Assembly: GCF_036669915.1 (NCBI RefSeq)
Contig: NC_089324.1
Coordinates: 7,188,244-7,252,243 of the forward strand
Length of the DNA: 64,000 nucleotides
From: Pocillopora verrucosa
Taxonomy: Eukaryota > Cnidaria > Anthozoa > Scleractinia > Pocilloporidae
Reading direction: 5' to 3'
The notes beneath the pieces were generated by a model, which made no database searches, was not told where the DNA came from, and saw only the letters and a list, made by a program, of their open reading frames with translations. How positions within the stretch are numbered: the first letter of the stretch is position 1; every line of letters starts with the position of its first letter. The translations under genes were made by a program, and so were the position numbers. Of the stretch, positions 49,801 through 61,900 are shown in pieces.

Positions 49801-52800
49801 CGCCTTCCCCTAGCGGCTCCCATGCTGCTAGTTCATCCTGGCTTACTTTCCCAACAGTCCTAAAACCAGATGACTCTGCAAGGAAAGTTGTGTTCAAAAG
49901 CCCATTCTGTTTATATATTAAATATTGATTTGCAGTCATAAATATTGTAAATGATCCCTTTACGCCCTAACATTCGTGTGCATTTTTCTATACTGTTCTC
50001 CGAACATTTCCTTCCTCTTCTGCCTGTCTCATACACTGAATTCATCACCTTTGTTTGATTCTTCTGTTGCTACTTGCCGGCTCGCTTCAGTTCCGAAATT
50101 TCACTTTCAATTATCGGAAAAAAGCTAAAAAGAAGTCCCGGCAAAGGTCGAACATAGTACAATTGGTAGATGGCGTGACAGCTGTAGCTCAGCTCTATGC
50201 TCTATACTCTCATAGAGCACGCTCTTTCAACCAATGACAGCGCGCGTTATATCCGAACTTTATTATAAACCCTAAGAGTGACTAGCATCTAATTTCTCCC
50301 TACAACATCACCCCTGAATCACATTAATCACATACCAGGAAGCTTTTAATCAGTAAACAAATTCTCCTTGTCAGCACCTTAGGAAATGTATAAAGAGCAG
50401 TATGGAGAATATGTATAATGACATCAGGGGAAAAGGTTAAACCGCCAAGCCTGCCACAAGTCCTCTGTAGCTCAGTGGTAGGCATCCAAAATATGTGTAC
50501 TAATCCTATCAGAGCACTCTGAGTTCTTTTTCTCCTAGTACGCTTGTGTCATTCACTGAAAACATCAACTTTAATTTCATTTAAGATGTTGACAAGGAGA
50601 AATTTGTTTAAGAATCAAGAGCTTCTGCAGTTGGTGATAATTTCCTTTGTTCTTGTGACCCAACTGTTTGTTTCAGGGGTGATATTGTAAGGAGAAATTA
50701 GATGCTGGTCACTATTTGGGGTCAATTGGTTGAGGTTACTTCCCACCTTCAGAGGCCGAAAAACTCGATGTTTATTTTATTTGACAAAACTGAATTCAAA
50801 CATTCAAACTATCGTTTCCATAAAAAAAAACATTTCTGAAATCTTTAAAAGCACACGAGTTATCTGGAGAAACGTATTTTTAAATAGAAGTTAATATATC
50901 AGGAAGGTGTCGTAATCTCTGGCCTGAGCGAATCCCCTGGGGGGAATTTTCGCGGCAACCGCTCGTGTTGGGCCTGGTGTTGCGCCTTGCGGCTCGATTT
51001 TCATGTTACTTCCACTTCCAGCGCGCACACGTTACAAAATTTACTCAAGAAGTGGGGAAAAAACACTCGACTACGTCTCGTGTTTTTCCCTACACTTCTT
51101 TCGTGCTCTAGCCGCTTCCTTCGTGCTTTATAACAGAACAGAGCACAGTCAAGGCTTCTCTATTTGTTAAATAGGGCTCTGCAGAAATTTTACCGTACCA
51201 GCCTTGAAAAAAAAACATTAAGAATCGCCTCGAATTTAATTTTCGTTGTCTTGCTACTTGGCTCATTTTGCGGTTTTTCCATTTTTGTCGCGGGTTTTTC
51301 TTTACTTTTGGCAACTTTGCTCATTATTGTGTCGCCCTCCTCAACGCTCCAAGCGATCGAAATTAAAAAAAGTGTCTGCAATGGGTTACTTTTCCCCGGG
51401 CAATCTTGATCCATCGTCATGGCGCCAGGAGGTTCCGTGGTCCTGTACACGGCTTTCAAAAATGGCGGTACAGTACGCTCGATCGCTGGGGGACTGGAGA
51501 CGAGAAACATGGAAGTGAGGCATCAGAGGCCAAACAACAGCGTTCTCTTCAGCGTGGCGGTAATTGTTACTGTTTTTAGTGTCTTTTTATCTTCTTTACA
51601 TCGTGAAAAAATGACATCTAATATCAGCTTAAACGAAGATGACATTCCTGGTGCCTCACTTAAAGGTTGAAATGCTACAGAATTAAAAAACGATGAACTA
51701 AAATTTTGGTTGAAGTGTCGAGGCGACTCTGGAAAAGGACTTAAAACAAAAGTAGAACTCGTGAAAAGGTAAGATACACGAAGAGCTCGATTAGTGAAAT
51801 AGTACGCCTGCCTCCTAAATATCAAGTTATAGCTTCACTCTTTAATGTAGTTGATGTAAGTTTAATCAAAACGGTTCAATATTTTTTTACAGAGTCGAAG
51901 AATTCATCAAGAATGGTAAAGATAAACAAATCGTGGATCCCGATCCAAATCAACTGTACACGCGAAGAAAACTTTCTTTGACCAAGTCTACTACTAGTAA
52001 CTTTTCCAGCGAGCGCCAAGTTCGATCGGTAAAATATTCCGAAGAAAACTGGGGTACTTCTCTTGAGAAAATGCCACTGTTTACAAAGGCTGAAATGGAC
52101 GAGCACATTGTAAATTCTGGTAAAAAAATCCCCAACAAAGACAGCACAAGCGTTCCAACCAACTTGAGGAAAGCACAGACTTTTCTTCAAGATTAATATC
52201 TTCACGAAATTATAACAACAAGTGATCAACGAGGGTTCTATTTTAAAGCCAAATGCTCTCACAGTTTTAAAAAGAATGATGCCAATCATGACCTTAAGCT
52301 TGCAATATGCATTATCTCTGGTAAAGTGTTGCTTGCATTTTGTAGTTGTGTCGCTGTAAACTGTAAACTGCTTGGCATTTGGCATCGTACCTCAGTGCAG
52401 TCAGTAATAACCCTTGTTGCTGAGTATTTTGCTTTAAAAGCTTCTGGCATGGTGTTGTCAATTACTGTTCTTGAGAGCCATATATTAATCTGAACAAATT
52501 TAAGGTACATAAAATTGACCCAGGATATAACAATACGGCTTACTGTTGATAATGAAATATGGAACAGATTACTCAAGTGCTCTTCAGAAAAGCCTTCTCT
52601 TAGACGACACATCACTAAGTACAATTGCCTTAAGAGCTCTTGGGCGTCCTTTTTCTGATTTACTGCCGTGTTCGTTGTCGTAAATATCTAGTGAAGGTTC
52701 CTCGGTATTTAAAGATGTCCTATACCTAATGTTTTGACCATATTCGCCAGGATCAAGAAAGTCAAACACTGTTTTAAACACCTCAAAGTCAGGAAATCCG

Positions 52801-54687
52801 GTGTAAAAGCTGATCGACGATGACTTGGAACGAAATCTATCAAAATTGAATAGTTTAGCTTTCAGTGCTTCGTTCTGTTTCATAAGTTTATCAATCTCGG
52901 CTTTCAAATCAGCAATCTCTTTTTCCATTATTACATTTAAAGCGTTACATTCTGTTTGAGATCCTTTGTCTTCGAATACTTTGTCTTCAGTCTGAGTTGT
53001 CCGTTTGATGGTGGCTGTTCAATCAATTCGAAATTATCTTCATTCTCGCTAACAGCTTCTGAGATATAGTCTAAACCCGTTGCTACTAAATGTCTGAATG
53101 GCGGAGGCTTTCGTTTACGAGGAGACGTGCGCCACGAAAATACTGTAGGAACGACTCCAGGTTTGAGATTTATCTTACTTCTACTTAGCGATCTCTGAAA
53201 GTCCTCCGTTTTAAAATGCCTCGAGCATACCTTAGTGGATCCACTTATCTGAACGTTTTTCCCTTCGTCTCTCCTTATAGCATGAGTCCATTGTTTTCGT
53301 TGAGATTTATCAGTAGGGAAAATAAAATAAGAAATTTTTTGACCCTCTTTCGACGAGAAAATTTGTCCTGAAACAATCACCATTTTCCAATCAATCGAAA
53401 TCTTGAGTTGTTCACATTGTAATTCAGCGTGGATTTTTCAAATTCAAAGCGTTATAAAGGATGTAATAATAAAACTTCCAAACTTTGACAAGTTGATCGC
53501 TCTACACGTGAAAGATGTTTGTTTTGATCAGGCCTCTGATGCTTCGTTTCAGTGCACTCGTTACCAGTCTTCAAACTCCGGTCGCACTGTGCCGCCATTT
53601 TCGAAAGCCGTGTATTGGTTTGCGGTTTCAGGAGGCGAGATAATATGAACCTTAAACAATCAGGACGGCAACGCCAAGGAAGACTTCGATTGAAAAATGA
53701 ATTTCTGCCTTTAATTAGAATTTCAAAAATGGCTACATGTGTTAACCGTCTCATACGGCGCCACACCTCAACTACGGCATAACGTATAAAAGATGCGTTG
53801 AGTTCCAAATGGAAATTAAAACAATTTGCCGTCGCGGTTTCGGTTCGCAGACGACGCAAATTGTGGCGATTTCACGTTGTTGTTTTGTATAGGACGGCTA
53901 AGAAATGTACAAAGTTTTAAAACTTACGTGCTGCGCTATTGTTCTGCCGGTTGCCGTTGCTGTCGTGGTTTGCTTAAGGTCCCTAATAATCTCCTGGCGT
54001 GGCGCGAGTTGTTTGCTAACCTTGAAGAGCTAAAATCTCGCGTTTGATTTTGGAAGGAATACAATCACTTTGAGCGAATATATACGGTAAATAGACTTGA
54101 CCGATTTTCGTCAATTTTCGCCAAAACATCCAAGGAATAATGAAAAACGAAAGTGTGTCGGGAAGTTTTGATATATGAAATATTTGTCCCGTGGCGTCCA
54201 TTGGAAAAACATGATTTGAGTTGTCCATTTAAAAGCATACTTTCGTAAAACCAACAACGGGTCAACAATAACAGATCAACAACATAATTTGATGTAATCC
54301 CAGTCTAAACTGTCGATTTATCTTTTTGATGAATTAACTTTTCTCGGAAGCGATTGAACAAACCCCAAACAACTGTATAAGACCTGAGGGGAAAACGGGC
54401 GAAGTAAGAAACGATAGTTTTACTTCCCGATACATAAAATGAAAAATAACAATAAAATTATAAACATGTATACCTTGTTCGTTGCACGAGGCTTTTATCA
54501 GATCAATATTCTTGTTTACTTGATGTAAGATGCATCGAACTTGCTCGTTTGTCACCAAGTCACTTCCGGCCTCGAGAGAACTAATTGCAACACGAATTTG
54601 TTTCTGAATTTTGCCCAGCAATTGTAGCCTATTTCCTGCTATTTCATTTAGGGATAAGTTTGCAAAATCATCTCGGACATCCACCAT
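46868..54687 (-). CDS. Kinase-Nudix gene copy B, exons 1-5 (TKL-like protein kinase)
   Basis: Exons: 54687-54474 (ATG, MVDVRDDFANLSLNEI), 49875-49692, 48655-48352, 47891-47738, 47202-46888; phases 1, 2, 0, 1, 1 agree throughout. Residues 1-71 are helical with no named domain. The kinase domain covers about 88-390: glycine loop GEGGFSSVY (94-102), Lys114 in VAVK, HRDLKPDN (225-232), DFG (246-248), APD in place of APE, and RADIYSYG. Short activation segment and RWTAPD wording fit the TKL group (RIPK/IRAK-like) Ser/Thr kinases. Exon 5 can end two ways: splicing at G|GTAAAG (46888) leads in frame to the Nudix-like half, while reading through stops at 46868 after SGKVSKS, giving a 396-residue kinase. 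Intron 1 is about 4.6 kb and holds an ISL2EU-type transposon. A death-domain gene starts on the other strand about 1.2 kb away. Confidence 0.8.
47340..47715. repeat. Low-complexity AAAACCG-rich repeat in an intron (copy B)
   Basis: Counterpart of 30,740-31,150, lying between kinase exons 4 and 5. Spurious frames on both strands come from the skewed composition. Confidence 0.7.
49955..50735. repeat. MITE-like and SINE block in copy B intron 1
   Basis: Starts with CCCTTTACGCCCTAACATTC, contains a damaged SINE head (TGTAGCTCAGTGGTAGGCAT, about 50,466) and ends with GGGGTGATATTGTAAGGAGA / GATGCTGGTCACT. It matches the copy A block 33,455-34,205. An extra roughly 200-bp segment near 50,050-50,270 is not in copy A. 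Confidence 0.6.
51042..51178. repeat. Dispersed imperfect palindrome repeat
   Basis: AAGAAGTGGGGAAAAAACAC followed by its inverse GTGTTTTTCCCTACACTTCTT, then the AGAGCACAGTCAAGGC tail. Third copy of the repeat at 37,428 and 57,440. It abuts the left side of the ISL2EU-type element. Confidence 0.65.
51611..52355 (+). pseudogene. SAP/SWIM protein of the ISL2EU-type element, truncated
   Basis: Exon 1 is 51611-51768 (MTSNISLNEDD), interrupted by TGA at 51,668-51,670 just before a SAP-like helix pair (ATELKNDELKFWLKCRG ... ELVKR). Exon 2 starts at 51893 in matching phase (AG|A, Arg) and reads VEEFIKNGKD to FLQD, then TAA at 52,194-52,196. The same frame continues as YLHEIITTSDQRGFYFKA and LLAFCSCVA, the CxC start of a SWIM zinc finger, and then ends at the deletion junction. 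The YqaJ nuclease expected after it is absent. Confidence 0.75.
52286..53383 (-). pseudogene. THAP-DDE transposase of the ISL2EU-type element, truncated
   Basis: From ATG 53383: THAP-like domain with KQWTHAIRR, VCSRHFKTEDF and LKPGVVPTVF. The first two zinc-binding cysteines of the C2CH set are missing (MVIVSGQIFSSK). A frame change near 52,950 leads to a coiled coil (EKEIADLKAEIDKLMKQNEA) and FYTGFPDFEVF. A second frame change near 52,615 leads to the helix-turn-helix (LSNLFHISLSTVSRIVISW) and to ITDCTEVRCQMPSSL, the first catalytic-Asp region of DDE_Tnp_4. The rest of the DDE domain is deleted. Inactive. Confidence 0.8.
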
Positions 54688-55191
54688 GGTACACTTCAAG
54701 CTCAGATGTCACATTTCATAAACATTCGTGTCAAAATATGTCGTAATGAAACTGATTATGGTGCGTTTATCATGCATATGGCGATGAGGTAATCCATTAA
54801 GGGATTCCCCTTAACTCTGTCCGCGATAGTACATTCGATTCCGTTGGTGTCTTTTCCAGAGCATTTCCAAATTAGGACTTTGACTAACAACCAATCACAC
54901 GTTACGTACTAATATATTATAATGCTAAATCGAAAGTAAACTCAGTCCTCGCAGAAATAACATAAAATTATGTCACTTTTTATTTCTAGCCGATGAGCCG
55001 ACCAGAATTGGCAATCTGTGGTAGAGATTTTTGTGAGTGTTAAATCATTTTGCTTTCTTAATATTTCCCAGTTCTTATAATTTAGTTATACTCTTACATT
55101 TACTTTTTACGCTTGATAACATTTCCGAGTTCTTCCTGACTATTATGGCGCGAATTAATAAGTACGTTGGCTTTACATAATCTATGTCTTT

Positions 55192-55596
55192 TTATTGCTT
55201 TTCGGTTTGGAAATCATTTTGAAAGGCTTCAAATTGCCCCGTTTTCTTTCGATGATGCGATCGAATGAGCATTAATGATGAACGGAAACTGCTGAAATCG
55301 CTTGATCGATCGATCGGTGTAATAACGAAGTCAAACACAAGCGTGATCTGTCTGTGGCGGATAATTGCCTCCATCGGGTTGCAATTGATCACTAAAGAAG
55401 AACGGTTAATTTCGAATGCCTCGTGATTGTATCTCGTGATTGTTTCTATGCTAAGAGTGTAGAGTCTTGGATCTTCCAATTGTTGTCTTGTCTGTGGTGA
55501 AAACTGAAAGCCCTCTACTAAAGCTCGTACAACACTGTGTAGAGACACTTCACACTTTATTATTTTACACTGTTTACAGAAAAAATAACTCAACAT
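55192..55596 (-). other. Open frame of uncertain status between divergent genes
   Basis: 134 residues, reading SLHSVVRALVEGFQFSPQTR ... QQLEDPRLYTLSIETITRYN ... EINRSSLVINCNPMEAI. Composition looks protein-like, but no family is recognised. The copy A equivalent (35,551-35,775 and upstream) lost about 16 bases and the upstream part is not open. It lies in the 1.2-kb gap between the two divergent genes, so it may be promoter sequence or a small exon. Confidence 0.3.
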
Positions 55597-55907
55597 AACA
55601 TGATTTACAATGATATAGAAAAAATAAAAACAGAAATTAACTAGAAGAAAGAATGTTTAATCGTGTATAGTGACCAAAGTAGCCAATGAGCTTTAGAGTT
55701 TGTCACTGTCATGTGTAGATATGAGTTGGGGTTGGCTGCATGTTAAGTATAATTTAAAGATATCTGAAAATGTTTGTATGATCTTTGTATGTATTCAAAG
55801 GGAACAGAAGAAATGATTCTGTGGTACTCAAAGCTAATGAAATTTAACAGTTATTCCAATTATATGTTATGAAATCATCAACTAATTCCCAATTTCTTCT
55901 TTTTCAG

Positions 55908-58900
55908 GGAAGCGTGAATGATCTGTCCATAATGGATGAAGATGGTATAAGAAGAAGGTACCAACAGTGCAGTAGCATTTTATACTCAATTTGTGGCTTG
56001 CCTCGCTGCTTTTAGGATTTAGTATGCTGTCAACTCTCACATTTCATTTCGTTATGTCTATTATTTAACCCTTTCACTCCCAAGATCTCATTAGTAATTC
56101 TCCTTTCTGTCTGCCATGCTATTCTCATGATAAAAGTTGGGAGAATTTAGTATAGGATCAGCCAACTATCTTCTATATAATTATTTTCTCTATTCTCTTT
56201 ACTTTTCTGCTTGATGTTGATAATGTGAGGAGGGATCGTGTCTTAGTCACTCTTTGGAGTCAACTCTTTAACTCCCTTGAGTGACCATGAAATACCAAAT
56301 TCTCCTAACTAAAACTAACATCACAAGAACTGTATAGCAGACAGTAAGGAGAATTACTAGTAAGATCTTGGGAGTGAAAGGGTTAAATAATAGACATAAC
56401 GAAATGAAATGTGAGAGTTATGAATATTATAGAATGATTTAGTTGTTTTGACTGTTTCACTGTTTTTGTTTCTGATTACATGTATACATAGTTGGAGTGG
56501 AGGTTCATCCTCTAACAAAGTATCATTACATAGGCAGTTGTCTGACAGGAATGACACCATGCTTAAAATGCAACTCCTGGTGAGTATTATATCCCTAAGT
56601 CTTGTGGAAACAGCTGGAATAGGATTGTCATAATTGTAAATCATACAAAACCAAATTTAATTTGCCATGGGTAATAATCAGAAATCTGCCCAATAGAAAT
56701 TTGCATGCCTGAGGTTTACTTCATGCTTGCTTTAAAGAGGTGTTCTACCACTAAGAGGTAGAGCATCAAAGCAGTCAGGTCAGTTGGAGAACATTGGAGT
56801 GCAGGGCAAAAGTCTGTGGTTTGATTCTTCATGGGGACTGAGAATTTTCCATGATGACTCAGAATTTCTCATGAGGACTCAGAATTTTTTCAATTCATAG
56901 TCCAATACATGTGAAAAGACAAAAAAAATATCTTACCATATTTCATCACCAAGTTAAAAAATTCACCATATTTTTTATTCTATTTATACACAGAACACTT
57001 AACCCTAACCTTGATCTTTACTGTATACAGGATGTGTGTAAAACAGTGCATGTGAACCTAGCAATGACCTAGCTCAATGTAGAGTCTTTGTGACTGAGTG
57101 GTAGTGTATCTGAGCAAAGCATTATCAGGGGCTAAGGTACTTAGAAATTTTTCATTCTCCCACTGTCATAGAAAAACCAAAAAGGAACTTTTTATACATC
57201 AATATCCAAAGAAAAACACATAATCCTATATATTCTATCTGATTTACTGGAAGATATATTTTCAAGAGAAATATATTAAATATAAAAAGAAAAAAATGTT
57301 AACTCTTTGATTTCAAATTTAAGATTTTCCTGGTAATACTATCCCTCTCTCCTATGGATGGTACTGAGAATATGGGAGGGGTATACAGTAATGTAGAGTT
57401 TAGAAAGGGGGGAGTTAAGTTACAATTTCCATGCATTGTAACTCAAGAAGTGGGGAGAAACACTTGACTAAGTCTCATGTTTCTCCTTACACTTCTTTCA
57501 CGCTCTAACCGCTTCTTGCATGCTTTACAACAGAACAGTCAGCACTGTCAAGGTGCTAAAAGCCAACAATCACAAGTTGTTTTGGGTCACAAACTTTTAT
57601 GTCTCATGTGAGAAAATTTAAGTAATTCAATATGCAGACAATATCTGCTGTGATTGTTTCCTGTGACTTTCAATATATAGTTTCCAGGCTTGGTCCCTTA
57701 CCTCTCAAGAACAGGAAGCAAGCCATAATATTTGCTATATCTCATGTGTCCTATGGGCAAATCAACATAAGACAACCATAGCAGTTTTTCAGGGAGGGAA
57801 AGCTTTACACATAATAAGGGTCACTTGTTTGGCATCCCTCTCCAAGGGAAATGACTTTTTGGATTGGTTATGTTGTTCGTGCAAGAATTGGCTTGACATG
57901 ATGGATTGCAACCTTCTTTAATCCAACCTTTATACTAACACCTTCATATTCACCATGATGACAAAATCGTGCTCAAACTATAACCAAAATTCATAGTGCT
58001 CCTAGCATATATGATGTAATAACAAATCTGTAACAGTCAGCGATCCTAAATATACATGAAAAATATCAGTATGCCACTCTGATTGGTAGAAAATCCATTA
58101 TGTATTATCCGCCAATAAACCCATAGAAAACTGAAACATTTTCTTGTCCTAAGAAATGGTGCCACACAGCTCCAGAGATTCTGGACTAGATTTCCCAAAG
58201 CTGCTCACCGGGAAGTAAAAGTTCACATGTTTTTACTTCAAGAAAATTGTAGCAACAAACAAACAGGGTTTTCATTCTGTAGCAAAATATAGAAAACAAA
58301 ATATTTAAACGTAGAACAGCACCCAAGAAATATCCCTGAATTGAGATAAATGTTAGACCTTGTGGAGATTGCAATTTCTAAGGATTCAACAGGTTGAATG
58401 AAATTTGATGGTAATGATTGCCTTGACAGCTTGTCCTTTTTCCCCATTTCTTGATTCATATAGTTTTCATGAGTAGGGAGTGATGTAAAATGAAGCCCCG
58501 CTCATTCGTTTATTGATGACTTTGCAACCAGTATAGCAAATTCACAGTCATTTTTTTTTTGTGAATGCAGTGTTCAAGGCTTCCACACCTTGTAAAGGAC
58601 TTTGATTGGGAAGTTAAGAATGAGTTTGCAAAGTCTCTTGATGATCACAAAGAGAATGGCAATGATTGGCGATTGGTAGCTTCTCGGCTTGGCTTCTCAA
58701 ATATCATACATCGACTGGAAAAAGTCTCCAAGCCAACTATTGAACTTCTCAGGCAGTGCACTACAACAACCTGTAAAGATCTGTTGGAGATTCTTGTAGA
58801 TATCAATAGAAGTGATGTGCTGGATGATGTGGACAAACATTATATTGAGAGTAATACCAACTCTATCAGACCACCACATCTAAGATCTCCCACACAAGAG

Positions 58901-61900
58901 AGTGATTATGGCGAAAGCACATCTTCTGGTCTTTCGTGGTCATTGCAAGACTCTGGATGTGAAAGGTAAGACAATAAACTGTTTTATGTGAAAGTGACCA
59001 ATCAGAGTGACTTACATTTGCCAATAAAGAAAAACCTTTTTCATCATGCTAGGCTTTCAAAAAATCTTTCTGGAAATCTACTCTTAGGGATGGGTTTTTT
59101 TTTTTTTTTTTCAAGTGCTGTCAAACTCTTAACAAAGAAGATCTAACACCATTCAACAGCAAGAAATATAAGCTTATGCATATATGATCAAAATGTGCCT
59201 CTTTTTTGCAAAACTTGCAAAAGCAATGATCGATATTTATCCTTTTATATTTATACTAAAATTGTTTGCATGCTATTAAGACTTATAAATTTTTGTTGAA
59301 TAGTGTTAATTTGGGCAAACTTGTGACCCTTTTCCAGAGCAGATAAGCTGCATCACTGATTTGTTGTAAAAAATTGGAGGCTTAAAGTTGTGCTTTATAT
59401 GATGGTGTTGCAGTGATTTAGAAGAAGGATTTTCTGGTGTTTGATTTTGCACCATTTCTGTTATTTCACACAGAATTGGTTTGTACTCAGGAGTACATTT
59501 TATCATGTAGCCTTAACATTCAGGTCAGGGTTCTCTTTAGGAGGACTGCTGTTTTGACAACCTTTGCCACACATCTGACTCAAATTGTGACTTTGACGAT
59601 GACATCTCTTTGAAAAAATGAGTCACTGTTTATGACAACAATTCTTGGTAGGACCAGAAGTACCACTGCTCTCACTTACACCATCAGACTACACTATCAA
59701 ATTGTTATTTCAGATGCAGAATTTATGTACAATTTTATGCTAATTAGGAAGAGCAGAGTTGATTGTGGTTGCTCTCAAGTAGTGGCCAGTCAGAGAGGAG
59801 ATGCGAGACCACAAAGATAGCAGTGGCAGATCTAGGGGAGGTGCCTGGGAGGGCCCAGGCTCCCCCCTTATTTTGGGTAAAAAAAAAAAGAATCGCAGAA
59901 TAAAGAAAAGCTGGCAGGGCAAGTGAGTCAAAAACCCAGCACCCCCTTCCCCCCCTGAGCTCAAGGTCTGATCTGCCACCGGATAGTGTTTTCACTAAAC
60001 TTGTAAGCTAATCAAAGTGTATTGGAAAGTATCTTGTGTTAAATGTTAATTTGTTACTTTGTTTCACAGTAGCACATCAGAGGTGGTGGCAGAGGAGTCA
60101 GATGAAAAGGGTGAGTGAAAATAATATTTGAGCTGAGCAACATTTACATGGTAACACACCACAACTACCAGAATTAGAGTGTGTCAAAAAAAAAAGTGGG
60201 TAACAAAAATTGAACTACAACATGTTCTGATTGATAAACAATTGAGCCAGCCTTCAGGTGAATCTGAAATGAATACTCAATGCTCTTAATTTCCAGGATG
60301 TTATTTATTTAGCAATTCTCCCATCTCATGATGAGTTCTTTTACGTGTAAAATACACAAGCGTAAAATGTGTTCAGCACGCCTTATTTTGAACGTTGTGA
60401 AGCGAGACTGTCCTCTTCAAGCGTGGAACACAGACAGGTGTTAAAATCGTTTTCTATAACTAGTCTATAAGTCATGAATAAGAACCCTCTCCCAAGCCTA
60501 TTGAATTTTGGGCTATCTTATCAGACGAGAGAGCCCCTCTCTAATTAAGCTCCAGCTTTTAATTATTCAGTTTTTTGCATTCCTTCAACCTTCCATTTTC
60601 AGTGTCTCTTATTAGGCAAGCCTATTTGTAACCGAATGTCATGTACCTCGCTCTGTAACTACCATGTTTTTTAAATGCTCGGAAGTTCAAATTGTGGTCC
60701 TATAGTTTTCGAAAAAAACAAAAAAGCTGGTTATGGTAAGCTGTAGAAAGCAAAATTAAAAGAACTTGTTTTTTATTCATCATCAGGTGAAGATTTTCAC
60801 TCAGTTGAATCTCAGGAGTTTTGGAAAAACATTCCTGGAACTAAAGAACGAAAGGTACTGTTTTCATGTACGGGTACATGTATCGTTAATTGTGTACTCT
60901 ACCCTATAGCTTTTTTTTAACGTTTAATTGGCATATGAGAATAAGAAAAAAATTGCAGACGTTGCCCGTTTATTGGAGGCATTCCATTAAAAAAATGCTG
61001 AATGGTAATACTGAAAATTGCATCCATGAAAGAAGATGTTATTTAGTTAATAACACTTGCATAATCGGAGAAGAAGAACTCCGAGTGCTTCCAATCGGGT
61101 CGAAGCTAAAACCTTCCAATTAGTACTTTGAATAGTCTACCACTGAGCTATAGGTGACTCGTGACAGGCTTAGCTGTTTAACTGGGTCCATGATGACAAA
61201 CCATGTTTGCAACAGCAGCCGCTGAATAAACAAAGTTCTTAGTTTCCAAAGAAGAAACCGTTGTTCTCTGCCAGAGGGCGATTAGAACCCTTTCAATAGA
61301 CAAACCACTGACTGGGGTGACTGTTATCCAATTAATTTTGAAAAGGCATGCATCAGCCAATTTTGTAAAAGGCTTTGCATCATCTCAGTTGTTAGAGGCT
61401 AATGGGCTGTTGTTGCGGATTTTGCCGTTACATTCGGGTTTCACTTTTCTAGAGATGGAGCAATTTTTGTCAAGCTGCCAAGAACACTTGTCCGAAAGAA
61501 ATTCAGCAGGGAAATGTGCAGAAATTTCTCAGCAAACTGCTCGGCCTTGAATATGGTAACACAGATGGTAAGTAAATGATAAGGTGTTATTATTTCATGT
61601 TCGGTTGCGATTACCTGGAAGTACGTTACGTAAGGTTTGGGTCATACAATACTATTCTTCATGACGCTCATTAATGCCCCTGGGTTACCTGACTTTAGAC
61701 TTTATTTTGCTAACATCTATGCATTCCGTCATTGTCATTATCATTATCATTGTCGTTATCATTGTCAGTCAGTATCATTATCATTATCATTATCATTATC
61801 ATTATCATTATCATTATCATTATCATCATCATCATTTTCATTGTCATTATCATTATAATTATCATTGTCAGTATCATTATCATTATCCTCATCATCATCA

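Larger units (their letters stand above)
51420..53640. mobile_element. ISL2EU-type DNA transposon, both genes truncated
   Basis: Inverted terminal regions share TACACGGCTTTC(A/G)AAAATGGCGG (51,446-51,468 plus strand; about 53,590-53,612 minus strand) and the GCATCAGAGGCC word (51,520 and 53,530). Between them, two convergent genes meet at about 52,290-52,360: a SAP-domain protein (plus) and a THAP transposase (minus). ISL2EU elements normally encode a DDE transposase and a SAP/SWIM/YqaJ-nuclease protein; here both back halves are missing. The outer ends and target-site duplication were not fixed. Confidence 0.75.
40892..57745. repeat. Segmental duplication, copy B
   Basis: Direct repeat of 25,776-37,940. 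It is longer because of an insertion at about 44,325-46,150 and a transposon block at about 50,740-54,200. Exon boundaries, intron repeats, SINE, MITE and palindrome repeats all line up with copy A. The flanking sequences beyond the ends differ, which argues against a simple assembly stutter. Confidence 0.9.
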
